From Pseudonocardia sp. DSM 110487 (GTDB taxonomy: Bacteria > Actinomycetota > Actinomycetes > Mycobacteriales > Pseudonocardiaceae), in assembly GCF_019468565.1 (NCBI RefSeq), contig NZ_CP080521.1:7316001-7380000 (forward strand): a stretch of 64,000 bases of DNA, in the 5' to 3' direction. The first letter of the stretch is position 1, and each line of letters opens with the position of its first letter. The translations under genes were made by a program, and so were the position numbers. Of this stretch, positions 8,606 to 16,444 are shown in pieces. Below the pieces are notes generated by a model, which saw only the letters and a list, made by a program, of their open reading frames with translations, had not been told where the DNA came from and did no database searches.

Positions 8606-8698
8606 ATCAAGGCCGACCTTCAAGCCGTTGCGACCGCGCCAGCCGGGCGCGCGCTGGCCGCCATGACCGGACACCCACACACCCTCGCCCACTCATAA
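8606..8698 (+). pseudogene. 3'-terminal fragment of a tyrosine recombinase
   Basis: Thirty codons plus stop that match the last residues of the complete integrase at 19831-20856: IKADLQAVATA, a four-residue insertion, then LAAMTGHPHTLAH. Everything upstream of the catalytic tyrosine region is lost. It shows that a second copy of the same recombinase family once sat here, at the left edge of the accessory island. Confidence 0.75.
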
Positions 8699-8778
8699 CT
8701 GACAGCGCAGAGCCGACCAGGACGCCGCCACGCCCCGCCGAGCCGGATCAACCACTGGCCGCCCGGTTTAGCGATCGG

Positions 8779-8784
8779 TATACT
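8779..8784 (+). promoter_or_regulatory. -10 element of a probable leaderless promoter
   Basis: TATACT ends seven bases before the GTG at 8792. That spacing puts the transcription start on the GTG itself, so the toxin mRNA is probably leaderless, as is common in actinobacteria. No clear -35 is visible. Confidence 0.55.
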
Positions 8785-8791
8785 CGCCGCC

Positions 8792-9154
8792 GTGGTGCCC
8801 GGGCAGTGGCAGGTCTACATCGTCAACGAGGTACGCGACTGGATCGACTCGCTCGACGCCACAACGCACACCAGGGCCGTGCAAGCCATCGACACCCTGG
8901 CCGACGTCGGACCCGGCCTCGGTCGACCGCTGGTCGACACGATCCACGGATCATCGATCACCAACCTCAAAGAGCTACGGCCAGGAACGGTACGGATCCT
9001 GTTCGCCTTCGATGCTGGTGGGACAGCATCCTGCTCGTCGCCGGCGACAAGGCAGGCCGGCAGAAGGAGTGGCACCGCGACGCGATCCCGCTCGCTGAAC
9101 AACCGCTATGCGCGCAACCTCACGGAGCGAGCCCACGAGGAACAGCAGCGATGA
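8792..9154 (+). pseudogene. HigB/RelE-like toxin with two compensating frameshifts
   Basis: Seen: the toxin N-terminal half in frame (WQVYIVNEVRDWIDSLD ... LKELRPGTVRILFAFD), typical of HigB/GP49 mRNA interferases. From about 9013 to about 9102 the family sequence (DSILLVAGDKAGRQKEWHRD, then AIPLAEQ) lies in another frame. It then returns to the original frame for RYARNLTERAHEEQQR. A one-base loss followed by a one-base gain explains this; the ORF keeps its length but about 30 residues, including the C-terminal beta strands with catalytic Lys/Arg, are scrambled. It is probably inactive unless the sequence is wrong here. The stop overlaps the antitoxin ATG (ATGA). Confidence 0.75.
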
Positions 9155-9468
9155 CCAGCCACGCCGCCTGGAACGACATCCGCAACGAGCACATTGCCCA
9201 TGCGGGCGGGGAAGCCGCGGTCGAAGCTGGCAAGCGCGAGCTGCTCGCCGAAGTCATCGGACACCGCCTCGCCGAGATCCGCCGCACCCGCGGCCTGACC
9301 CAGCAACAGGTCGCCGACCGCATGGGCGTGACCAAGGGCCGCGTCTCACAGATCGAACGCGGCAAGATCTCCGGCCAGGACGTCCTGGCCCGCTACGCCA
9401 CCGCCCTCGGCGGCCGACTCCACCAAGCCATCTACTTCGACGACGGCAACATCACGGCCATCGCCTAA
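9151..9468 (+). CDS. XRE-family antitoxin, HigA-like
   Basis: 105 aa. Seen: a Cro/C1 helix-turn-helix (GHRLAEIRRTRGLTQQQVADRMGVTKGRVSQIERGK) in the middle and a short dimerisation/toxin-binding C-terminus (DVLARYATALGGRLHQAIYFDDG). The order toxin then antitoxin with an ATGA overlap is the HigBA arrangement. The antitoxin is intact while the toxin appears frameshifted, so it may now only repress its own promoter. Intact antitoxin plus broken toxin is the tolerable order of decay for such a pair. Confidence 0.85.
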   Translation: MTSHAAWNDIRNEHIAHAGGEAAVEAGKRELLAEVIGHRLAEIRRTRGLTQQQVADRMGVTKGRVSQIERGKISGQDVLARYATALGGRLHQAIYFDDGNITAIA

Positions 9469-9493
9469 CGGCGCTGTGCTTCGACAGGAAGAT

Positions 9494-9524
9494 CAGCACG
9501 CTGACCCGTCGTCACGGCGTGCTG
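9494..9524 (+). terminator. Hairpin terminator after the HigA-like gene
   Basis: CAGCACGC pairs with GCGTGCTG, and inside it TGAC pairs with GTCA around a 5-nt loop, giving a 12-bp stem with a 2-nt bulge. It starts 26 bp after the antitoxin stop. The following 250 bp up to 9777 contain no gene that I can support. Confidence 0.7.
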
Positions 9525-9777
9525 CGGGGGTGAGTCACCCGAGGGACCACCAGGCCGCGCTGGGCCGACGACGGCCGTAGGTCGCCCCGTCATTCTTCGG
9601 CCGAAACGTGGAGCTGATTCACGCCCACGCACGCGATATCGAGTACGGCCCGCAGCCCGACCTCGGCCACCAGCTCACCGCGCAAATTTCGCCAGCACTG
9701 GAACGCACGAAACCCGTCGTCCGTCAGATCACGACACCTCGAACCGATCCTCCATGCGATGGCTACGCTGACGCCTC

Positions 9778-10149
9778 ATGACAAGAGGTGTTCCAGGGTC
9801 CGCCGCGCCGTTGGCCGGTCGCTGGCGGATCGTGGATATGAGCGGGTGGGACCGCGACGCCATCGACCTGGTCGAGCCCGGCTTCATCGAGTTCACCGAG
9901 GACGGCACCGGCCAGTTCGCTTTCATCGCCGTCCGCGGCCGGCTGGACTACCGCCCGGCCGAGCGGGACGACCAACCCGGTGTCGAGTTCACCTGGGAGG
10001 GCATCGACGAGGGCGACCAGGTCAGCGGACGCGGCTGGGCGTTCCATGTCCATGACGCGACGGTCGAGGGTCACTTGTTCTTCCACATGGGAGACGACTC
10101 GAGTTTCCGGGCAGAACCTTTTCCCCCTACCGTTCGACTGGACGGCTAG
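9778..10149 (+). CDS. Conserved hypothetical protein
   Basis: 123 aa, soluble, acidic. Seen: GRWRIVDMSGWDRDAIDLVEPGFIEF, GRLDYRP, VEFTWEG and HLFFHMGDDSSFRAE. I recall similar small proteins encoded beside the gene that follows in actinobacteria, but no function is known to me. A TACGCT hexamer eight bases before ATG 9778 suggests a leaderless transcript. Its TAG stop shares one base with the GTG start of the IS-disrupted gene downstream, which supports both reading frames and a former two-gene operon. Confidence 0.7.
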   Translation: MTRGVPGSAAPLAGRWRIVDMSGWDRDAIDLVEPGFIEFTEDGTGQFAFIAVRGRLDYRPAERDDQPGVEFTWEGIDEGDQVSGRGWAFHVHDATVEGHLFFHMGDDSSFRAEPFPPTVRLDG

Positions 10150-10168
10150 TGAGCGAGTATCAGCACTA

Positions 10169-11188
10169 GCGCCTGTTTAGAAAGTGGATCTTCGTCGCCG
10201 GGCAGCGCGTGTCGGTCAGCGGAGATGAGTGAGGTCTCCGGTAGATGGATCAACGACCAAGAAGACCATCACCACCGGAGACCTCGTGGGGACCGTACCC
10301 GCGGGTGCCCGTCATGACCTCACCGACGCGCAGTGGCAGCTGCTTGCACCCCTGCTACCTGCGGTGAGTGGGCGTGGGCGGCCCCGAACATGGACCAGAC
10401 GACAGTTGATCGACGGGATCCGGTGGCGGACCCGTGCCGGGACACCGTGGCGGGACATACCCGAGCGGTACGGGTCCTGGCAGTCGGTCTACGGCCTGTT
10501 CCGGGCCTGGCAACGTGACGGCATCTGGACCCGGATCGTGCAACGCCTGCAGCAACTCGGTGACGAGGCTGGCCTGATCTGCTGGGACGTGTCGGTGGAC
10601 TCCACGATCGTGCGGGCGCACCAACACGCCGCGGGCGCCCGCCAAGACCCGGCCGGTCAAGTCGAACCACCCGGTGATGAGCCGGCCGACCACGCACTCG
10701 GCCGGTCCCGGGGCGGGTGGACCACAAAGCTGCATCTGGCTTCTGAGCAGGGCCGTAAGCCGCTGTCGATGCTGCTCACCGCCGGGCATCGGGGAGACAG
10801 CCCGCAGTTCGTGCCGGTCCTGGAACGCATCCGGGTCCTGCGGCCCGGGCGGGGCCGGCCCCGGACCCGACCGGACCGGGTACTGGCCGACAAGGCGTAC
10901 TCGTCCCGGGCCAACCGCGCCTACCTACGCCGACGCGGGATCCCCGCGACCATCCCGATCACGCGCGACCAGCAGGCCCACCGGCGCAAGCGTGGATCAC
11001 ATGGTGGACGGCCTCCACGGTTCGACCCCGACATCTACCGCCAGCGGCATGCCGTTGAGTGCAGCATCAACCTGCACAAACAGCACCGAAGGTTCGCCAC
11101 CCGCTACGACAAGCTCGCCCTGCGCTTCGAAGCCACCACCCAGATCACAGCGATCAACATCTGGCTCCGCCGATTAGTAAACACGCGC
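10169..11188 (+). mobile_element. IS5-family insertion sequence (1,020 bp)
   Basis: Ends: GCGCCTGTTTAGAAA at the left and, read inward from the right, GCGCGTGTTTACTAA, an imperfect terminal inverted repeat of about 15 bp. Flanking TA at 10167-10168 and 11189-11190 is consistent with a 2-bp TA duplication as in the IS427 branch of IS5. The target is codon 7 of the gene starting at 10149; joining the flanks restores that reading frame, which fixes the boundaries independently. It contains one transposase gene. Confidence 0.82.
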
Positions 11189-11410
11189 TACGAGTTCCTG
11201 GCGATCGATCGGCCACTCGACGATGACGAGCAGGGCGAGGTTCGGTCCATGTCCACCCGGGCAAGGATCACCGCCACTAGTTTCGTGAACGAGTACCACT
11301 GGGGCAATTTCAAGGGTGACCTGAACCGGCTGATGGAGCGCTACTACGACGCGCACCTGTACGTGGCCAACTGGGGAACCCATCGAGTGATGCTCCGCCT
11401 GCCCCACTGA
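10286..11410 (+). CDS. IS5-family DDE transposase, reads out of the element
   Basis: Seen: RHDLTDAQWQLLAPLLP, GRGRPRTWTRRQLIDGIRW, WRDIPERYGSWQSVYGLFRAW, then the DDE core CWDVSVDSTIVRAHQHAAG (first Asp), a long GGWTTKLHL region, VLADKAYSSRANRAYLRRRG (second Asp) and HAVECSINLHKQHRRFATRYDK (Glu). Start GTG 10286 has GGAG five bases upstream. No in-frame stop occurs before the right IS end, so translation continues about 74 codons into the disrupted host gene and ends at its frameshift (11410). The catalytic region is complete and the element may still be active. Confidence 0.85.
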   Translation: MGTVPAGARHDLTDAQWQLLAPLLPAVSGRGRPRTWTRRQLIDGIRWRTRAGTPWRDIPERYGSWQSVYGLFRAWQRDGIWTRIVQRLQQLGDEAGLICWDVSVDSTIVRAHQHAAGARQDPAGQVEPPGDEPADHALGRSRGGWTTKLHLASEQGRKPLSMLLTAGHRGDSPQFVPVLERIRVLRPGRGRPRTRPDRVLADKAYSSRANRAYLRRRGIPATIPITRDQQAHRRKRGSHGGRPPRFDPDIYRQRHAVECSINLHKQHRRFATRYDKLALRFEATTQITAINIWLRRLVNTRYEFLAIDRPLDDDEQGEVRSMSTRARITATSFVNEYHWGNFKGDLNRLMERYYDAHLYVANWGTHRVMLRLPH

Positions 11411-12223
11411 CCTGCTCGATCCCGAGGTCGTCGAGGACTACTGCGTCGGCGATCAGCTGAGTGCCTGGGTCACGGACGAGTCCATCGTGCTCGACTTCAC
11501 CAGCGAGGACCACGCCTGTGAGGTCGACTTAGACTACGACGCCGAGACGATGCTGTCGGCGATCGTCGGAGTTCGTGCCGAACTCGCCGCCGGTGATCTC
11601 CGGCCGCTCTACGTCGCCTGGCTCGCCGCCTACGGCGCCTGGGAACGTGACGAGGACGCCTTCGACCGCGACGCCGACGACGACCTCGAGCCACCAGTTC
11701 CGCCCGGGGCTGGGCACGCTCACCGCAGCACAGCGGGCACTGGCCGACTTCCTTCGCCTCGACGACGACCTGCTCGCGATCGCGGCTCAGACATCTCCGC
11801 CGCTCAAGGCGGGCGCCGACGATCCCGGCGAGCTTGCCGCCCGGGTGACCCGCCTGCCTGTGGCTGAGAAGGACCGGCTCTTGGCGCGCGTCGCCCAGGG
11901 TGAGGCGGCACGGGTCCGGACGGAGCTGCTGCGCAGTTTCCGCGGCGCCACCGACCCGACCATCCCCGCCCCGCCGGACCGTTACCGCACTGCGAGACGC
12001 CGCCGCGCAGCAGCGGGTTCGACTGTGAGCATCGGCTGGCTGCACGACGTCATCGACGCCCCACAGGCGCCCGTCCGGCCACGCATCCAGGCAGGAGGCC
12101 GTGACCAGCCAGAGCCGCAACCGCCGAGCCCCTGCGGCTCGTGAGACCGTCGGCCACCGCGTCATGCCCCACCTTGATCGTGCATACGAGTACTCTCAGG
12201 ATGCCGTTGGGAGGAGGTGGACC

Positions 12224-12865
12224 ATGGCGATCGATCCGTACCGGACCCCGCTGTTGACCGCACGAGAGACCGCGCGATACCTCAAGATGCCCGAGAGCAC
12301 ACTCAACGTCTGGCTCGCCTCACCAGCCGACGAACCACTCGTGCACGCCGTTCGCCCCGAACGACGCGGCTGGCCACGCGTCCCCTTCGTCGGCATCGTC
12401 GAAGCCCACGTCCTGCGCGCACTGCGCGAATCGGGCATGCCGATGAATGACATCCGCAACGCCGCAACCATCGTGCGCACTGAGTTCAACGACCCCTACG
12501 CCCTAGCCACCCGACGCATTGCCACCGACGGCGTCGCGGTCTTCGTCCGCCTCGCCGACACCTCCCTGATCCGCGCCCGCGACCACCAACACGCGATCAA
12601 AGAAGTCCTCGAGGACTACCTCCGCTACATCGACTGGGACGAAACCGGAACCCCGATCCGCCTGCGGCTACCCGACTACCCGGCAGGAGCCGAGGTCGTC
12701 ATCGATCCCCGATTCGGCTGGGGCACCCCCGTACTAGCCCAGAACAAGGTGAAGGTCGAGGACGTCGTCACTCTATGGCGCACAGGCGAGCCGATCACAG
12801 CCGTAGCCGAGGAGTACAACCTTGCCGAGAACGTCGTCGAGGACGTCCTCCGACAGGCCGCTTGA
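12224..12865 (+). CDS. VapB45-like antitoxin (MerR-like N-terminus, DUF433 C-terminus)
   Basis: 213 aa. Start ATG 12224 follows a strong GGGAGGAGG; the in-frame extension to 12101 lacks support. Seen: an N-terminal DNA-binding MerR/HTH_17-like part (LLTARETARYLKMPESTLNVWL) and a C-terminal DUF433 domain (VVIDPRFGWGTPVLAQNKVKVEDVVTLWRTGE...VAEEYNLAENVVEDVLRQAA). This layout matches the M. tuberculosis VapB45 (Rv2018) family. It would bind and inhibit the following PIN-like toxin and repress the operon. The toxin gene starts inside its 3' end. Confidence 0.82.
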   Translation: MAIDPYRTPLLTARETARYLKMPESTLNVWLASPADEPLVHAVRPERRGWPRVPFVGIVEAHVLRALRESGMPMNDIRNAATIVRTEFNDPYALATRRIATDGVAVFVRLADTSLIRARDHQHAIKEVLEDYLRYIDWDETGTPIRLRLPDYPAGAEVVIDPRFGWGTPVLAQNKVKVEDVVTLWRTGEPITAVAEEYNLAENVVEDVLRQAA

Positions 12866-13238
12866 GTTCTTCTTCGACCGAAGCCTGGGGAAGATCTCGG
12901 CACACCGACTGCGCGACGCCGGATACATCGTCCACCTCATCGCCGACTTCTACCCCGACGATGCCCAACAGGTCGGCGATTCCGAATGGATCGCCGAAGG
13001 CTGTCAGCGCGGTTGGGCGCTCCTCACGAAGGACCAACGCATCCGCTACCGCACCGACGAACTCGCCGCCCTCACGAACGGCCATCTGTTCTGCCTCGCC
13101 GACGGAAACGCAACACTCGACACCATCGCCCAGCGCTTCCTGAAAGCCATGCCCGCCATCCACCGCGCCGCACACCGCACGAGCGTCGGGTTCTGGCACG
13201 TCCACGCAGGCGGCCGAATCACCAAAATGTGGCCCTGA
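12822..13238 (+). CDS. VapC45-like PIN-domain toxin
   Basis: 138 aa, the same size as M. tuberculosis VapC45 (Rv2019). Seen: LEFFFDRSLGKISAHRLRDAG (first acidic cluster), IADFYPDDAQQVGDSEWIAEGCQRGWALLTKDQRIRYR (second acidic cluster, PIN-like fold) and GFWHVHAGGRI. Predicted ribonuclease. The only usable start in frame is TTG 12822, and it has AGGAG seven bases upstream within the antitoxin gene. The 44-bp overlap implies coupled translation. The pair looks intact. Confidence 0.82.
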   Translation: MPRTSSRTSSDRPLEFFFDRSLGKISAHRLRDAGYIVHLIADFYPDDAQQVGDSEWIAEGCQRGWALLTKDQRIRYRTDELAALTNGHLFCLADGNATLDTIAQRFLKAMPAIHRAAHRTSVGFWHVHAGGRITKMWP

Positions 13239-13264
13239 CCGACTCCCATCACGGGAGATCAGCC

Positions 13265-13358
13265 TTGAGAGGCCGCCGCCGAATGCTGTAGTCTAGAATG
13301 TATGGACACCCGCATTACGCGGGTATGCAACGTTTCTGGGTTCGACTCCTTCCTATAA
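13265..13358 (+). other. Leaderless mini-ORF/hairpin element, copy A
   Basis: Seen: TTGAGA at 13265, 18 bp, TAGTCT at 13289-13294, then seven bases and ATG 13302. The layout is a leaderless promoter driving an 18-aa ORF (MDTRITRVCNVSGFDSFL). Codons 3-8 form a hairpin ACCCGC-ATTAC-GCGGGT. A second copy at 19120 shares most of the first 40 bases and keeps the stem through a paired change. No gene follows directly because IS701 is inserted 115 bp downstream. It could be a regulatory leader or a small RNA; function is unknown. Confidence 0.55.
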
Positions 13359-13469
13359 CACGACTGGGACCTCGGGCACCGCATCTCAAGATACACTGAG
13401 CATTTCAGGGTCACGATCCCCATTGCCACCGCTCACGGATGCAGTGCAACTGTTGTCGACCAAGGTTGC

Positions 13470-13473
13470 CTAG
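13470..13473. repeat. Left CTAG target duplication of the IS701-family element
   Basis: CTAG directly before the left inverted repeat; an identical CTAG follows the right end at 14914-14917. A 4-bp CTAG-type duplication is characteristic of IS701-family insertions. Confidence 0.8.
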
Positions 13474-14913
13474 TACTCCAGCCGTAGTTCGTGATCTTGC
13501 GGCGTGGCGGTCCCGGACATGGCACGGCCACCGCGTGATCCTCGTCCGTTGTGTCGACATCAGATGATCACGCGGTGGCCGCGGGCCACAGCGTAGGGCC
13601 TGACCGGTGGGAAGTTGAGACCGACAGGCTGCTCGGGCGGATGGCCGGCCGGTTCGCGCGGTTCGAGACCCGCCGCGCGCGCGGGTTCCTCCTCGGACTG
13701 CTTGCTGACCTGCCCCGCAAGAACTGTTGGACCATCGCCGAGCACGCTGGTGACAACGACCCACACGGCATGCAGCACCTGCTCAACCGGGCGGTCTGGG
13801 ACACCGACGGAGTTCGTGATGACCTGCGCGACTACGTCACCACCCACCTCGGCGACGTCGACGCGGTGCTGGTGGTCGACGAGACCGGTGATCTGAAGAA
13901 GGGCAACCGGACCGTCGGGGTGCAGCGCCAGTACACCGGCACCGCGGGACGGATCGAGAACGCGCAGGTCGCGGTCTACCTCGCCTACGCCGGCACCCGC
14001 GGTCACGCGATGATCGACCGCGAGCTCTATCTCCCGCAGTCCTGGACCACGAACCCGGACCGTCTCGACGAGGCCGGGGTGCCCGCCGACATCGAGTTCC
14101 TCACCAAGCCCGCGCTGGCCACCGGGATGCTCCTGCGCGCCCTCAACGCGGGCGTCGCAGCCCGGTGGGTGGCCGGGGACGAGGTCTATGGCGCCGACCC
14201 GACTCTGCGCGCCGAGCTGGAAACCCTCCGGATCGGCTACGTGTTGGGGATCGGGTGTGATCGCCAGATCCCGACCGCGGCCGGGCCGATCCGCGCCGAC
14301 CTGCTGACCGCTGGCCTGCCGAAACGGGCCTGGCAACGACTCTCCGCCGGAGCCGGCGCGAAAGGTGAGCGCTACTACGACTGGGCCCCTGATCACCCAC
14401 CCCGACCCCGCCAGGCGGGCCGACCCAGCCGACGGGCAGTGCTGGTGGCTGCTGGTGCGCCGCCACCGCGGCACCGGTGAGCTGGCGTTCTACCGCTGCT
14501 ACTCCCCGCAGCTAGTGCCGCTACGCGAGTTGGTCCGCGTCGCCGGCCGCCGTTGGACAGTCGAGGAGTCGTTCCAGGCTGGGAAGGGCCTGGCCGGGCT
14601 GGATGAGCACGAGGTCCGGCGCTGGAGCTCCTGGCAGCGCTGGACCCTGCTCGCGATGCTCGCCCACGCCCTGCTCGCCGTGATCGCCGCCCACGAGCAC
14701 ACCCAACGGCCCGCCCCGGTCGGGATGATCGCGTTGACCTGCAACGAGATCCGCCGACTCTTCACAATCCTGGTCATCGAACCCGGCCGCGTCCTGGCCT
14801 GCCCCGAGGCCTGGTCGGACTGGCGACGACGCCACCAACACCGCGCCCGCACCAGCCACTACCAGCGCCAGCAAGCAGCACTCGGCTGGACATAACGATC
14901 TACGGCTGGAGGA
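13474..14913 (+). mobile_element. IS701-family insertion sequence (1,440 bp)
   Basis: Terminal inverted repeats are TACTCCAGCCGTAG at the left and TCCTCCAGCCGTAG read inward from the right (13 of 14 identical), bounded by CTAG on both sides. It contains one transposase gene that is frameshifted. The insertion lies between copy A of the mini-ORF element and unrecognised remnant sequence, so it may have separated them. Confidence 0.88.
13551..14895 (+). pseudogene. IS701-family transposase, +1 frameshift
   Basis: Seen: FARFETRRARGFLLGLLADLPRKNCWTIAEHAGD, then the DDE region LVVDETGDLKKGNRTVGVQRQYTGTAGR (first Asp), WVAGDEVYGADPTLR (second Asp) and, in another frame, RRWTVEESFQAGKGLAGLDEHEVR (Glu). 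Near 14385 the run GGGCCCCTG has one C too many: YYDWA is followed by LITHPDPARR only after a frame change. Read through, the protein would be about 447 aa, the normal family length. This is either an inactive copy, a sequencing error in a homopolymer, or less likely a programmed shift. Confidence 0.82.
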
Positions 14914-14917
14914 CTAG

Positions 14918-15406
14918 CCGGGACGTCGTTGCCGCGCATGGTCTCGCTGACGGCCGACGGAAGCACCCGGTCGACGCGATGGTCTTGGCGGCCTCAATCT
15001 CCACGCTCTGTCTCCCTCTCCTGCGGCGGCGGAGATCATGCATGGCGAAGAACTACCGCGCCGGACCATCAAGATCCAGCAGACACACACTAGTGAGATC
15101 GCAGGTGCGGTAGCCGAGCACTTCGATCTGCTCCGCGACTGACTGATGATGCTTCGGCTGCTCATGGCTACCACGGGCTTCCGCATGGGTTCGGGGCCTT
15201 CACGGGCACGCTCGTCGCGGGCACTGTTCCGGACGCTGCCTCCGTGCCAGCCCGAAGAGACCTTCGCCTCTCATGATCACAACCCGGCGGGTGCCGCGAC
15301 CGGCGATGCGAGCGTTGCGGCGGGCAGCCCGTGCCGCTTTCCAGGCAGCCGGCTCAAGCAAGCCCTGAAGTCGGTCATGTACTTGCGGCCGTGCCGAACG
15401 CGATGC
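14918..15406. other. No intact gene; plus-strand coding remnants
   Basis: Between the IS701 right end and the TetR gene I see only fragments. One plus-strand stretch after the IS reads RDVVAAHGLADGRRKHPVDAM and VLAAS, which resembles the C-terminal part of PIN-domain proteins. Another ends EELPRRTIKIQQTHTSEI, AGAVAEHFDLLRD and a stop at 15143. Neither has a start or complete domain, and I cannot name them with confidence. They may be what remains of the gene hit by IS701. Confidence 0.35.
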
Positions 15407-16195
15407 CTACCTGTTGCTCCGGCCGTGGTCGGGCTCGGTCAGCCTGTCGAAGATCGCGAGGACCGAGCGGGACATCAGGGATCGGTCCGGTTCACCGACG
15501 GGGTCGTCGAGGATCTCCGGGTCGGCGAACCAGATCACAACGGATCCAGCGATTTGGGCGGCCACGGCTCGGCTCAGGTCACGGATCCTGAACGGCGGCC
15601 GCATCCGCAACGCGTAGACGTCGAGGAGCCCCTGCCACGCTTGATCCACCGACTCGTAGAACCTGGACTGTCGATGGGCGAGCGCGGCGCGCAGACGTGG
15701 ATCGCTTGCGCCGAGCAGCAAGCTGAACTCGACGCGGAACAACGGATCCTCGCGGTAGTGCCGGTGCACCTCCTCCATCGTCGCGAGGACCACCGCCTCC
15801 AACGGCACGGCGGCGGCGCGCGCCTCCTTGAAACGCCGGATGCTCTCGGCGAGCCCCGGCACAAGCCTCGCCTGGAGGTCTGCAATGTGGAAGAGCAGGT
15901 CGACCTGAAAGTCGGCCTGACCGGGCCACTGCTGGTAGATCGCACCCGTCGTGATCGCCTTGGCCCGGTGGTCACCGGTCTCCGCACGGACGATCGCAGT
16001 CGCTCGTTCGGCGACCTGGGTGAGCCGGACATGCGCGAGAGCGGCGGCGAGCACGTCGTCGCCGGCGGCTTCGGCGCGTTCGCGGATGAGATCCACGGCG
16101 GCGCGGAGCATGAGGTCGCGGGTCTCGGCCCGCGTGCGCCTCGGCATGCGCTCCCGAACTTCGGCAGGGGTCCGCCTTCTCACCTGACCCGGCAC
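15407..16195 (-). CDS. TetR-like transcriptional regulator
   Basis: 262 aa. Start GTG 16195 is chosen because GGAGG lies four bases upstream; the frame extends to a weaker TTG at 16234. Seen: an N-terminal arginine-rich tail, then TRAETRDLMLRAAVDLIRERA as helix 1 of a TetR-type DNA-binding domain and AITTGAIYQQWPGQADFQVDLLFHI as the recognition-helix/YxxF-like region, separated by an unusually long insert. The C-terminal ligand domain is helical (EEVHRHYREDPLFRVEFSLL). It is divergent from the membrane hydrolase, with a 37-bp palindrome between them, so local repression is likely. Confidence 0.78.
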   Translation of the reverse strand: MPGQVRRRTPAEVRERMPRRTRAETRDLMLRAAVDLIRERAEAAGDDVLAAALAHVRLTQVAERATAIVRAETGDHRAKAITTGAIYQQWPGQADFQVDLLFHIADLQARLVPGLAESIRRFKEARAAAVPLEAVVLATMEEVHRHYREDPLFRVEFSLLLGASDPRLRAALAHRQSRFYESVDQAWQGLLDVYALRMRPPFRIRDLSRAVAAQIAGSVVIWFADPEILDDPVGEPDRSLMSRSVLAIFDRLTEPDHGRSNR

Positions 16196-16262
16196 GAATC
16201 CTCCCTCGGTATGTCGTCGGTCCGTCGTTACCAAGTTGACAGAGCAAGTATGAGAGACCTAC

Positions 16263-16299
16263 GGTTGCGCATCCGTAGATATTCTACGGATGCGCAACC
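16263..16299. promoter_or_regulatory. 37-bp perfect palindrome, candidate TetR operator
   Basis: Two 17-bp arms, GGTTGCGCATCCGTAGA and its exact reverse complement, flank a 3-bp TAT centre. It lies between the divergent TetR-like gene (start 16195) and the membrane hydrolase gene (start 16445). Perfect arms of this length are expected for a high-affinity dimer or dimer-of-dimers operator. In RNA it would also form a strong hairpin in the hydrolase leader. Confidence 0.75.
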
Positions 16300-16444
16300 A
16301 GGCTCACGTGGCCTGCGGGTGCCCACGAGGCGCACCGCGCCGACCACACGCGCCTGGACTAGATTCCGCCTGTTCGACCCGGCCCCGCCTGCGTTCCTCG
16401 GCCAGGCACCGATCGGTGTCGGCCAGACGCTTGTGGAGGAATCA

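Larger units (their letters stand above)
10149..12144 (+). pseudogene. Conserved actinobacterial gene split by an IS and frameshifted
   Basis: Removing the IS5-family element at 10169-11188 and one TA rebuilds a gene starting GTG 10149: MSEYQHYEFLAIDRPLD, then STRARITATSFVNEYHWG, LMERYYDAHLYVANWGTHRVMLRLP. The frame then breaks at about 11405, continues as LLDPEVVEDYCVGDQLSAWV to DDLEPPVPPG, breaks again near 11700, and continues as LTAAQRALADFLRLDDDLLA to TELLRSFRGATDP. So it carries one insertion and at least two frameshifts. The protein is a conserved unknown; its loss is clear. The exact original stop is uncertain. Confidence 0.75.

Noticed and set aside
13302..13358. A T-arm-like stretch (GGGTTCGACTCC) suggesting a tRNA
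   Set aside because: No acceptor stem, anticodon arm or D arm can be folded around it; copy B at 19133 lacks the T-loop sequence.
16196..16234. TTG 16234 as start of the TetR-like gene
   Set aside because: GTG 16195 has a much better ribosome-binding site (GGAGG, four bases).
15146..16444. A 1,055-codon open frame that would extend the membrane hydrolase upstream by over 430 codons
   Set aside because: This part lies antisense to the TetR-like gene and across the 37-bp palindrome, lacks family sequence, and a strong GGAGG marks ATG 16445 as the start.
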